NCBI RefSeq assembly: GCF_032884065.1
Contig: NC_088880.1
Coordinates: forward strand, 27,803,298 to 27,867,297
DNA from: Artemia franciscana
Taxonomy: Eukaryota; Arthropoda; Branchiopoda; Anostraca; Artemiidae
Reading direction: 5' to 3'
Length of the DNA stretch: 64,000 nucleotides
In this document: positions 24,638-35,636 of the stretch, piece after piece
How the letters are laid out: the number at the start of each line of letters is the position of its first letter
Position numbering within the stretch: position 1 is the stretch's first letter
Position numbers and translations under genes: made by a program
The notes under the pieces: model-generated
What the model saw: only the letters and a program-made list of their open reading frames with translations
Database searches by the model: none
What the model was told of the DNA's origin: nothing

Positions 24638-25585
24638 CTGGGAATGTGCAGCAAAATTAGTAAGATCTACAAGAAATCAAAAACAAACTGAACACTTAGA
24701 AAAAAGAAAGAATAATATTAAATGTTGATAGGTGCCATATTTCAGTGAAGATGTCTCCTCAATATAATTTGTGCTTTAGTGAAACAAAACATGGATTTTC
24801 AATTTAATATGCATATACATGTGTTTATTCCTTGATGTTATAATAATTTAAATTTATTAAAGCATTTAAGATGTATTCTGTTTTCAGTTAAGTATAAATG
24901 ATGTTCTGGTCTTGAAAAAGCATGGCAGTTGTCAGCTCTAATCATGTTAATTTTTCCACGTTTTGAGTTTTAAACGGTTAATTATTGTAATTTCAGTTCA
25001 TTTTGGGGGTCATTAATGGTGATTTAGTGTAGTTTTATATTTGGATGATCATTTGACTTCATCTCTGCTAATTTTTGGTTTAACGGAGCTCTTTACTTTT
25101 CTCTGAAGAACTTGCTTTGTGGAGAAAGTTTTTTAAGTTAATTTCTGCTCGTTTTTATTGAAGCAGTTTTTTTCGTGGAAAAGCAATAATATATTATATC
25201 TTTTCTTTTTTGTACTATAGGAATCCATAGTTTGGGTTCCTATTTGTATGTTGGACAAACTTTTTCCCTAATATTCAATCCTGACACAAATAGTATTGTT
25301 TATTTTAATTTTATAGGTCCTTGAAGTTGACCTGAAAAATAAAACTTAATATCATCCCCATGAAAAATCTATCTATACTCACTGACAACCTGGATACTCT
25401 TACATTCTGGCGATTTGTTTAAATTGTAAGGGTAGAAGTGTTAATAGTAGTAGCACGAAAATTTCAACTTAATACCCCCAGTCGTTCTCGATGTACTGCT
25501 GAGGTGTCGTATTGAGTACCATACACACCCAGCCTTTTCATTTAGCTTGAAAGTAACATTTAGCTTTAAACATAATGGTTCAATT
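24638..25585. other. intron sequence, no feature seen
   Basis: Part of the 9.3 kb intron between the exons at 24.3 and 33.9 kb. AT-rich, no frames of note. Confidence 0.5.
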
Positions 25586-25589
25586 ACAT

Positions 25590-25990
25590 AATTGTGTGGG
25601 GTTGACATATGCAATTGGGAAAATAGAACGTGAGGGGGAGACCAGTTGCCTCCAAATCACTTTGAGTTTCAAAGAGGGTGCTAAAACTTAAAGTTTTAAT
25701 CCAATGAGCCCCCTCCGAATTTAGTACGACCACTTTTTCGATAAAAACCTCACATACCCCCAAGCCAAATCTTACAACCCTTGCTCTAAGGGCTGTGGGA
25801 AATTGTCATTCCAAAAAACATAATTATTGAACCTTTCAAACTAAGCTGAACAAAATGGCCACCTCAAATTTAAATTAGAAGGACTTGGGGAAATGAAGGA
25901 CGTGGGGGGACTTGCTATTGCTGCCCTCCAATCACTTTTGACTCTTAAAAAGGCACTAGATCTTTCTATGAAAATTCCTTCTGTACAAAG
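25590..25990 (+). repeat. dispersed modular repeat, one module
   Basis: Same module order as 17090-17870: 'caaatcactttgagtt', 'ccaatgagccccctcc', 'cttacaacccttgctctaaggg', 'cataattattgaacctttcaa.ctaagctgaacaaaatggc', 'gacgtgggggg', 'ccaatcacttttgactcttaaaaa.ggcactag'. Lies within the intron, opposite in strand to the host gene. Confidence 0.65.
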
Positions 25991-26167
25991 TGCCCTATTC
26001 TAAAAAAAAAATAATAAGAAAAAAAAAGATACACTGTGCTCACATCTCTCTTCACTTAGGCAGCGCTTTATGCAAGAATATATTTTTAAAATTTATATTA
26101 AAAGTAGTAATTTCATCAATAATGAAAAGGCAGGTAACTATGCGGAATGCATCCAATCAGTAAATTA

Positions 26168-28383
26168 TTAGCAATTGTAATAATAGCGTGTTATTCTACT
26201 TTTAACATCTTCACTGCTCCCACCATCTTTACTAATAATACTACCAAGGTAACTGAAGCTCCCAACCTGATCAATCTTTTCGTTACCTAATGTCACCTGT
26301 TCATCTTCACTTATTCCTAGCCTTAGTGACTTAGTCTTCTTAACATTAATTTTCAAGCCTATTTTAGCACCCTGAATTCGTAAAACCTCTAAAAATTCAT
26401 TCATTTTGCTCACACTTTCATCTAATATGCTTAAATCATCAGCATAAACTAAGTCCAGGGGCGTTCTTCCTCCCCATTTGATTCCATGGGCTCCAATTGC
26501 CTTTCCTGTGCTCCTTAAGACGAAGTCAATCAAAATGATCCATATAAAGGGGGATAGAACACAACCCTGCTTAACTCCTGATTTAATACAAAATCAGTTG
26601 CTAACCTCATTTGCTACCTTAACGGCAGCAGTATTATTCTCGTACAGAGCGCAAATCACTTTAATGTATTTTTCAGGTATACCATATAACGACACAAGAC
26701 CTTTGTTAACGCTGTTCTATCAACAGAATCGAAAGCTTGCTCATAATCGATAAAACTGAGGACCAAAGGTGTTTGACAACGAAGGGACTCACTCTTGTCA
26801 CCTTTCTTATACAGTGGTTTAATTAAGGTTTTCCTAAAATGATTGGGTACTTCCCCTTTTTCAAAAATCATGTTCATAATCTTCAGTAGCTTATTCCTAA
26901 CCTCAGAGCCACCATATTTAAGAAACTCATTAATCATACTATCAGCACCTGGGGCCTTATTATTTTTTAATCCTTTTAGTACTCTCGCTAATTCTTCCTC
27001 ACTAAACAAACCTAACCTAACCTTCACATCCAAGGTATCACAAACTTTTTCATTTTCATCTATATCTTTTCCTGCAACTGTATCTCGGTTTAGCACGTTC
27101 TCAAAATGTTCCACCCATCTTTCTTTAACTTTTTCCTTATCACTAATTGTGGCCCCATTTCTATCTTTAACTGGGACTAGTCCGGATTGGCTACTCCCTT
27201 TCAATTTATTAACATGCCAGTATAGTATTTTACTATTATGCCGTCTAGCCGCATCTTCCAGATCCTCAGCAATTTTATCCATCGCCTCCACTTCACATCT
27301 CCTTAGTTCATATTTTAATGCTTTCTCCACTTTCTTTACATTCCTTTTGTTTTCATGCGACCTATCACTGAGATAATTCTTATACAAACCCCTTCTACTC
27401 TCTATTAAACCTAAAGCTTTTTCACTAATATTCCTAGTTGCAGTCTTAGCACTCTTCCCTAGGACACCATCAGCAACTTCACAAATTGTTTTTCTGAAAT
27501 TATTCCATCCATCTTCCACATTGTCAAATTTTAAACTCTCAAGTTTAGTACTCAACTGTTCCTGGAATTTTTTTCTCAAATAATCATCATGAAGTCTACC
27601 AACATCATAACTTTCCGGGAGGAAGTTACCCTTCCGAAATTTCAGCTTCAAATTAATCTTAGACACTACTAGATGGTGATCTTTACTTTTTACATCAACA
27701 ACGGCACTCCTATACACCCTAGTATCTTGTATTGATCCTGCTAGTTTTCTGTTTACAATAACATAATCGATAAGGTTTGCTGTCTTACCATCACGTGAAT
27801 ACCATGTCAACTTATGGGTCATTTTGTGACCAAACACCGTATTGGTTATAACTAAGTTGTTATACCTACAAAAGTGCAAAAGCCTATAGCCATTACTGTT
27901 TTCTTTTCCTACATCAAATTTACCTAGGCTAGGATACCATCTATCCCTATTTCTACCAACCTGGGCATTAAAATCTCCTAGCAAAAACACCATATTTCTA
28001 CCTGGTACCCTGTCTATTTGCTCCTGTATCTGTAAGTAAAATTCATCTGAGTCACTAGTATCTCCATCAGTTGGTTCAATGGGGGCATATACTACTATAA
28101 CTGATACCCTAAACTTTTTAGTCATAAAATAAGCAATTAGTATTCTATTATTAATACCTTCCCAGCCTAAACAAGACTTAGCAGCCTTATTCATCATGAG
28201 TCCTACTCCCTGTCTATGTACCCCATCCTTCCTGCCTGAGTAAACAAATTCTATGTCACCTAATTTCATGCTTCCTATCCCTGTCCCTAATAAATCCAGT
28301 TCAAACCGCCTGAATTCGTCAGTCAAAATGTCGATGCGATATTCATTTTTTAACGTCGTAACATTCCAAGTTCCAATTTTCAT
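26168..28383 (-). pseudogene. LINE endonuclease-reverse transcriptase, with internal deletion and frame breaks
   Basis: The N-terminal 575-codon frame (26656-28383) begins MKIGTWNVTTL, the start of an APE-type endonuclease. It continues with GDFNAQVGRNRD, NLIDYVIVNRK and SKDHHLVVSKI, its Asp/His catalytic signatures. RT follows: LKGLKNNKAPGADSMINEFL, FRKTLIKPLYKKGD and LSFIDYEQAFDSVDR with the first catalytic Asp. Between YKKGD and SFIDY the usual stretch of several dozen residues is missing, an internal in-frame deletion. The frame shifts near 26660-26720. The second part (26168-26533) carries LVYADDLSIL, the YADD box, and KINVKKTKSLRL. Not functional. Confidence 0.85.
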
Positions 28384-29050
28384 GTTCTTTAAATCTTTGA
28401 AATTATTTTGGCCTCAAGAAAAGCAGTAATCCCGGATACCAGTGCAGGATGGGGACCAACATATCTTCTCAAGTCTACACCGAAGCGCTTAAGCCGGCTT
28501 AGATCCAGACAGCAAGAAGTCCCTGGGACCTCCAGTAAGTTAGAGGCTTTGTGCAATCCTGGGCCCATCTTGGTCACAACATGGTTTTCAGCACTTGGCG
28601 ATGCTCTTCTATAAACAAGAGTCGAAATCCTGCACAGACAGTCCCAAGCCTATTACCTCCGACTCATTATATATTCATGCCTACAAATATTATGCTACTA
28701 CGGGGAGGCAGCCCATAGTAGATAAATTAGCTAGGAAGAGGTTTTTCAGCCCGAAAACGCCCATCAAAACAAACCAAGCCCAGAAAAATATCCAATAATC
28801 AGAATCCCGTACGAGTGCTGTGTTGTTTACTAGGCTATAATTTCCTCGAGGGGCGCCACTCCTCAAGTGGGAAAAATTGACCGCAAGTTTCCCAGTCTTG
28901 CAGGTACCCCGAAAGGGTCGAGGCAGCCCTTTACAGAGGCCGTTGTCCATAAATCTGGATCTTACACCCTGCCGCAGTTGTCCTCCTATAGAGGATCCTC
29001 CCACGATGGTGTTCTGCTTCACCATTCAATTTAACCCATTACTGGGAGAA
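26168..29050 (-). mobile_element. RTE-like LINE, 3'-truncated, with long 5' UTR
   Basis: Sits inside the host intron in the same orientation as the host gene. From 29050 downward: a 5' UTR of roughly 670 bases, then one ORF with endonuclease and RT. The coding part stops abruptly at 26168-26175 after SGSEDVKSRI-like residues, so the C-terminal domain and 3' tail are missing. Loss of the 3' end is unusual for LINEs, which normally lose the 5' end, and implies a later deletion or rearrangement. The 5' UTR matches the inverted fragment at 9.3-9.65 kb. Confidence 0.85.
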
Positions 29051-29900
29051 GGTTTGTAACTCATCTGACGTGTGAACACGGCAGTGGGCCATGTTGAGTG
29101 TACATTTGAGGGGCCTTCTTCCTTCTCCACCTGTAATTATGACCCCCAGGGGAGGGTTTCCCAGTTTCTATTATGAACCCCACTGGGACAAGGTCCTACT
29201 TGGTCTAAGGCTCTTATGGAGCTACTCTACCTATCTGTAGGGCATTCCCCTATATGTTGTCCTCTACCAAAACCTAGCATGATTATCTAATAATTAACTA
29301 ACTAATGCAACTAATAAACAGTTGCAGTAAATTGCAACTTTACTTTAATTTAGACTATAAAGTAAAGGACAAAAATAACACATACAAGCTCTGTTGTCCT
29401 CTGCTAAAACCTAGCATGCAAACTAATAATTAATTAACTATTGCAGCTAATTAATATTGTAATAAAGTACAACTTTCCTTTTAATTTATACCATAAAATA
29501 AAGAAAACACAAAAAAGCTCTATTGTCCTCTTCCACAACCTAGCATGTTAACTAATAATTAACTAATAAATAACCCATTTGAACTGATTGCAACACCTCA
29601 CAAGCCACACCTTATAGAAAACACCTTTAAGAATATAAATTAAGAAGGGAACTTAGAAACCCTGCTAGTACTGCAAAAATAGACCTAAGTAGCCAATTTA
29701 GCCTGTTTGAAACATCTCACAAGCCAACACCCTATAGAAAACACCTTTGAGAATTTAAATGAATAAGAAAACTTATTAGAAACTCTGCTGGTACTGCAAA
29801 AATAGACCTAAGCAGCCAATTTAGCCAGTTTGAAACATATCACAAGCCAGAACCCTATAGAACTGCTACAAATCTACCCTAAACTTAAACACGGGTATTG
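29051..29900. repeat. two short tandem arrays upstream of the LINE
   Basis: First array: 'tgttgtcctct.c.aaaacctagcatg' recurs at 29255, 29392 and 29521 (137 and 129 base spacing), each followed by 'aactaataattaacta'. Second array: 'gtttgaaacatctcacaagcca.caccctatagaaaac' recurs near 29580, 29702 and 29823 (about 121 spacing), each followed by 'ctgctagtactgcaaaaatagaccta'. 29051-29250 is GC-richer and repeats 'cccca.gggga' blocks. They lie immediately 5' of the LINE leader, so they may be its promoter monomers or unrelated local repeats. Confidence 0.75.
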
Positions 29901-31640
29901 TTTCAATTGTATTATTTCAAATTATTAGTCACTTGACTTATACTCAGAAACTTCTTTTTAGAAAGACCAATCAGGCGGTCCTATTCTGTTATATTTATTC
30001 TCCTTAGTTAACAATTAACCAATCCTTAGAATCGTAATTTCCTTTGGTTCTAAAATACCCATTTTGTTACTTGATTTTTACATAGCCCACTAAAGTGGGT
30101 TGTTTGTCAATAGTCCACTGTTGTGACGTAGCAATAGTTCTTACCCTATTGATTGCTTTACTTTCGATTGAAAGTATCAGAGTTTTTTTTTGAGAGAGGG
30201 AGTAGGGGGGGGGGGGGTCAAAACATGACACCACCATGATAGATAAGGATGTGGCTTCTAATATGCAGGAATGTCTTTCTGAAATTTCTTTTAAAAGTGG
30301 TAATTTTATCAATAGTGAAAAAAACGAAAAAGGATAGTAGCGTGTTTGACATAAATTTTTTGTTTATACGCATGGGTGGTAGAGGAGAGAGATATCGAAG
30401 ATTCTGGCAGCGGATAGACCCCAAGGAAAGACGTGTTTGGGCCAAATAATTCTGCCTTAGTTTACAATATTTGCTAAAACATTACTCATTTATTCGGTCA
30501 CAAAAAGGTTTTCTTTCCTGACAAGCATTCACTACAAATTTGGAAGTGGGTCTTATTATGAGTGGAGCGAAAGAAAAATTTGAAAAAATAAAAATGCTCC
30601 TAAAGATTTTAATATTTTAAGGAAAGGGCATGGGCCTTAGCATCACACCCCAACACAAATGTCTGTCCCATTAAAATGATTTAGGAAGCTCAAGGCTAAT
30701 TAGCAAGACTCAATTCAAGCCAAAAGATTGACTAACTGGAATAGTCTTTCGCGAACCATCTCGATCAAAGAACAAACTGTTAACATTCAAAGTCATGGGT
30801 ACTAGGTCGGTACCCTTGATTCTTGTTTTCGAGGGGGGGGGGCAATGATAAAGATGATAGTTTATTTGAAAAAAAATCGGAAAACATAAATATTTGAGAG
30901 ACATGAAGTCCTCCCTTTCCATTCGCCTCTGGTTAGAACCTAACCTTCAGAACCTGAACCTTAATTTCAGAACCTTTCATTCCTAACTAAAGAATAGCTA
31001 TTTATCAGGAGTCATAATACAATTTTTAAAGTCTTGAGTATACGACAAAAAATAAAAAAACATCCAGGATCCCCAGGCCCTCCACTACTTGGAATACATC
31101 TCGGAGAGCCACTTGCTACACTTCACATGGCAAACTTCTACCGTGCCACAGCTTCTCGAACTGTCTGCATAGGAATTAAGAGAGAAAAAAGGGTTCAGTT
31201 TAAATGAAGTACTGGTACCAAAAAACGAAACGAAAAAAAAGCAACAACAAAACATTAGTTCATAAGAAATCTGAGTATTTCGGCTCCATAACTGGAAGAG
31301 TTTCTCAATGAAAAAAAAATATCTCTCTTAATTTTTCGCGTTTGGAAAAGCAGTGTTGTCTGAATAAGTATTTGCCTTTAGAAGACTTTACACATCGCAA
31401 TACATATATCCTTGCAATTAATGCACACCACCTGGTCTGTAGAATATACTTAATTAGATAGCCCCTCACTGATGAATTATTTGACTTTGAACAAGTGACT
31501 GAGAATTGGCATAATTAATAACAATAGTATGTAATGAGCTTATTCATGATTTTGACTAACTATATTACATATGAGGTAACTTGTGACTGTATCTGCCGCT
31601 CTGCTTTTTAGGGAACTGTGTGTCATTCGATACTGACAAT
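29901..31640. other. intron sequence, no gene seen
   Basis: AT-rich with G or C homopolymers at 30207-30220 and 30832-30842. Nothing with coding character. Confidence 0.45.
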
Positions 31641-31641
31641 G

Positions 31642-31697
<56 letters not shown>
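31642..31697 (+). repeat. poly(A) tract, 56 bases
   Basis: Uninterrupted run of A. It could be the tail of a retroposed sequence inserted in plus orientation, but no retrogene or SINE body is recognisable upstream (31200-31640) and no target-site duplication is evident. Confidence 0.9.
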
Positions 31698-31699
<2 letters not shown>

Positions 31700-32515
31700 A
31701 AGATTGAAGATCAAAGCAATATATGAGTTGATTTAAAACAATGACTTGCTTCAACATCTTTGAATTCGGATAATTACCTATTAATTATTCATGTGACCTG
31801 AAAGATGCTCTAAAAAGAAAACTTGAATGATCGGTACTTGCCTATTATATGGTACATACTCGAGAATCAGTATCTACAGATCAGACAATGACCAGTTTAT
31901 ACCAGTCAGTATTTGAAGAATATTAGCTTAGGCTAAGTTAAAATCTACCTTATTGGTACATTTCTATTATGCGCTCTATGCTCCCCCCCCGTCACAATTC
32001 TTTGTTGTAGTTTTCATAATTTTGTTACAAAAGTATTGCATTTTCATTGCATTTTTGTATATTTCATTAGGATTGACCTAACTTAACTCCTCGAGTGTGT
32101 ACCATATAATACAAAAGTACCGAATGATCTTTTATGATGCAAAATAAGATTTCCCAGGAATAAAAGGGAGTAAAACAGCAGATCGTGGAACAGACATTAT
32201 ATATACTTCAAGGGAGCGGCATTTTTACATAAAGCTATCAAAAAAGTTTTTTTTTAAGTCTAGATGTGAAACCAAGAGGGGTAAATGCCCTTCACCACCC
32301 AATTCACCATCAATAGCTCTGGGGGATCTTAATCATTATGCTTCTTCTTTCACTTCCGGCTTATACTGAGTCCACCCCTTACGTTTTCTATATCTATCAA
32401 TGGGACAACCCACTCTAAAACACAGTTTAGTGCCTTCAATCATTCCAAAATTAAACATCTGACAAGTGACATTGCGTCTCACCAGTGCTTCAAACTGGTG
32501 ACTCACCAGTGCTTC
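31698..32515. other. intron sequence, nothing recognised
   Basis: AT-rich. A minus-strand frame at 32336-32596 (86 codons, ends KGWTQYKPEVKEEA) has ordinary composition but overlaps the start of the tandem array at 32516 and has no identifiable family. Confidence 0.35.
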
Positions 32516-33415
32516 ACCAGTAGTCCAAATTTCGTCCACATTTTTAGAAGAGATAACTTCAGTTTTTTTCGTTTTCAACAGTTTTAAGACATACAATCTT
32601 AGAACTGTTGATGCTATGGTAGATTATTCCTTCATAAAAAAGTGTAGAAGCTCTGAAAATTTATTATAGTCCAAATTTCGCCCACATGTTTAAAAAAATA
32701 ACACAATTTTTTTCGTTTTCAAAAATTTAACAACATACAATCCTAGAACTATTGATGCTACGGTAGATTATTCCTTCATAATAAAGCGCAGAAGCTCTAA
32801 CTATTTAGCGCAGTCTAAATAACGAAATGAGTCTTTGACTCCTTTCGTTTTTGAAAGATCAATAGCAGAAACTACTTAAATTGTTGGTCCCACAGCAGGT
32901 GTTTCCTTCCTTAAAAGACACAGTAGCCCTGATTATTTATCACACTCCTCATTTTATTTTATTGGATTTTAAACAAGCTGATTTTAGTTTCTTTAACTTT
33001 CAAAAGTTCAACAACATAGACTCCTAGTTTTTTGAGGTTATAGGTGAAGCACTTATGAAGGACTTTTCCTTCGTAAAACGACGTAGTAACCCTTGGTATT
33101 TACTGCAGTCCATATTCCGTCTATAGTTTAAGAAGAGCTGACTTTGAATTCTTTTATTTTTGAAAGACTTTTACTGCAACGCCAACTCCTAAAATTATCG
33201 GTGCCATACCAATACTTCTCCTTATAGAAACACTTACTACATCTAGATATTTATATGGTCCCAATCCATACAGAGATTGACGAGAACTGACTCTGATTTC
33301 CATCATTTTCAAAAGTTTGACCTGCACTACGTCATCAGTTCCTAAAATCGTTGATCCTATACTTAGACTTCTCCTACATAAACACTTCGCGACCCTAAAT
33401 ATTTATATAAACTGG
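32516..33415 (+). repeat. diverged tandem array, about 150 bp unit, six units
   Basis: Each unit runs roughly: 'gtccaaatttcg.cca.a.tttaagaagagctgact...tttcgttttcaaaagtt.aacaacata.a.tcctagaa.tattgatgctat', then 'ttccttcataaaaa..cgtagaagc.ct.aatatttat'. Units begin near 32525, 32668, 32815, 32945, 33110 and 33260. The first two are close to each other; later ones drift progressively, as in an old satellite-like array growing from one side. Lies in the host intron, 520 bases downstream of the exon at 33942-34261. Confidence 0.8.
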
Positions 33416-33941
33416 TACATTGTCACTACCAAGGAAAAATAATGTGCTTTGACAGGGCATCGTCAAGGTGACATCCTCAGAATAGTGCTTCAAAGAGTCA
33501 AACAATTAACAGATTGAACCTGTGGCAGACTTCCAAATGTCCAAGCACAATAGCACACATAGCACAAGCTCCCAAATATACGAATTCTTGTCCAGAGTCT
33601 CGCTGAGTCTACAGCCTTTATTTCAAAGAAGTTTGAATCCATAAACCATAAATTAGTATTTACACTCTTCAATCAGGGATATTCACAGAAAGTATACCTT
33701 TGGGGCTGTTCCCCTCCCCCAATAATGAATCATTTTTTACGATTTTTTTCTGGTATAAAAGTTTTTTTCTCATATAGTTATCAGTTTCGTTCCCTCATTT
33801 CCTCCAGAAATGACATGTGCGAGGCAGTGTGCACACGCGTGTAAGCATGGATGCGTTCTTGATTTTCAAAACCCAGATAAAAAAATAATTATGTATTAAT
33901 TGAATGTTGCTTATACTAAAGAGTTACAAATAAAAACTTAC

Positions 33942-34261
33942 TTTGCAAATAATTTGGCCGTATACGGTGCTTCTTGTACTATCCTCCTTCCTGTAAGAGT
34001 GAGGTTGACCAGTGTTCCTTTAGCTAGCTCGTATGAAACCTCCTTTGTCTGACGCGAGAATTTTCCCTCTACTTCCCTGCCCCAGTTGGTGGTAATCGGA
34101 CCAGGGAGGGTAGAAAGAGAAATTGTTGTGTTCAAGCCTTTTACAAGACCTCTGACGTGAGCCAAGTATACTTTGTAAGGGATATCATAGGAAACTATGG
34201 TGGACACAGTGGACGTGGAATCAGATTCTTCGTTAGAGAGAGTCGCCTCATCCAGGAGAAC
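33942..34261 (-). CDS. internal exon of the GPI-anchored natterin/'unzipped'-like protein
   Basis: Minus-strand exon. Acceptor ..gatatcttag lies before G at 34261; donor GTAAGT occupies 33941-33936, a perfect consensus. The exon is 320 bases, entered in phase 0 (VLLDEATLSNEES...), and ends two bases into a Lys codon. Readable segments: STIVSYDIPYKVYLAHV, then GLVKGLNTTISLSTLPGP, then GKFSRQTKEVSYELAKGT, then VNLTLTGRRIVQEAPYTAKL. N-glycosylation sites (NTT, NLT) fit a secreted protein. The beta-strand-rich 'SYDIPYKVYL' and 'APYTAKL' segments are what suggest an aerolysin/natterin-type module. Members of this fold act as pore formers or, as with Unzipped, in adhesion; which applies is not decided by sequence. 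N-terminal exons not located with certainty. Confidence 0.65.
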
Positions 34262-35052
34262 CTAAGATATCAATATATTAATGTTTTGGGAAAATCTATT
34301 AATGTTTTTAAAGTGACTAAAAAGAGCGTTTTAAAGGTGGGTGATTACATTAGGCACTGAGCTGGTTCATTGGCTCGGGAATATTAAATTACCAAAATTT
34401 AGTGTCTTGTAAATGTCCTGTTCTTATCTGACAATGGTTTGACATATTTGACATAAGTCGGACTTATTCATTATTGAACATAATTCTAATAGAGGTAAGA
34501 TATTGAATTTTACAATGCGCTGGTAAAGGTTAAAAATCCAATGGTCATAATTAAGGGAATATAAAAAATGCCCAAGCCTCACTTTTACTATGAAGGATCG
34601 ATACTATAGCAGCATCGAAGCTTATCAATATGTCGAAAAAGAGATATTGTTTTTGTCACCCAAGCAATATCATATTCTGGTTTTTCACAAAAAAATAAAT
34701 AAAAACCATAAATTAAAACTTTCAGCATTATCTCCCAATATCTCTCAGCATTTTTACCGATTATTTTTTAAAACTATTCATTATACATTGTATTTCAAAA
34801 TATTTTGTTAAATAATTATATTATACGTATGATATTCCATTATTATTTCTAATTTGTAAATTAATCTACAAACCGAAAAACATAATTTATGTTATAAGCT
34901 TGACAACCAGCCATAATACAACAAAGGTTCAAAAACAAGAAGCAAAACAACTGCTTTTAGCTGAATATTTCAATATAATTAGTTTGTTCCAACAAAGCGC
35001 CTAGATATGAATGCTAATTACTGCTATCAAAAAAATTCATTAAACATTTCTA
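34262..35052. other. intron sequence, no feature seen
   Basis: AT-rich; no tandem repeat, element end or coding-like frame recognised. Confidence 0.4.
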
Positions 35053-35147
35053 TAAGTTTCCGATCAGGGCCACAGTAGTAGCGTCCACTTAGTAAGATAC
35101 GATCACGTCCCATACTAAGAAATAAAATAGCCCATAACTCCTAAAAT
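35053..35147 (+). repeat. direct repeat, first copy (partner at 35545-35637)
   Basis: Shares 'gatcaggg.cacag..', 'tagtaagatacgatcac.tcc.ata.taagaaata.aatag' and 'ccataactcctaaaatg' with 35545-35637. The second copy ends exactly where the TGACGTCA satellite begins, so the repeat may mark its boundary. Confidence 0.7.
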
Positions 35148-35360
35148 GGCATCAAACGAACTACAAAGTATTTCATTTGAACTGTCTTGTCCGAAACTCC
35201 TATTAGAGAAACTTACAGTCCCTTGGCTTAAACAACATGAAAAATTGATTGCACACGAAAAGTTGCCACAACCACGATATTTTGCATCGACATTATTTTT
35301 CCCGCTGTTTTTACCTTCCCCAAAACTATCTAGGTACTGGGACATGACACAGAGCTGCAT
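35120..35360 (-). repeat. dispersed repeat also found at 49.8 and 55.8 kb
   Basis: Read on the minus strand it aligns with 49813-50050 and 55788-56030 (shared 'aattgattttcc.tgttgttcaagccaagaga.t.taag', 'tttcgg.caa..cggttcaa', 'gacaccattttaagggg'). Identity looks near 65 percent. The open frames over it are not conserved as protein in any obvious way. Confidence 0.5.
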
Positions 35361-35636
35361 AATGGCTCATTTTAAAGGAAATTACCACATCTAAGTAATC
35401 TAAAAAATCTATATTTTTACAAAAACTATTTTCATGTACAAGATGATGAATGGCGCCATAATCGAAGGTCATATGGCGTAAAAGAATAAAACCTATATAA
35501 TGTTGTTAGCTATAACGCTATATTAAAAAGCGAACAGTACACCATAGTAAGTGATCAGGGTTACAGCGAAAGTGGCAACCTAGTGAGAGACGATCACATC
35601 CTATAATAAGAAATACAATAGCTCATAACTCCTAGA

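Noticed and set aside
26843-27376. Plus-strand 177-codon frame
   Set aside because: Antisense shadow of the LINE endonuclease-RT gene on the minus strand.
31642-31697. Poly(A) tract as evidence of a processed retrogene
   Set aside because: No coding or SINE-like body upstream and no target duplication visible.
32336-32596. Minus-strand 86-codon frame as a possible alternative exon of the GPI-protein gene
   Set aside because: It overlaps the tandem array at 32516, and the flanking exons already join in phase without it. No family match; not strong enough to list as coding.
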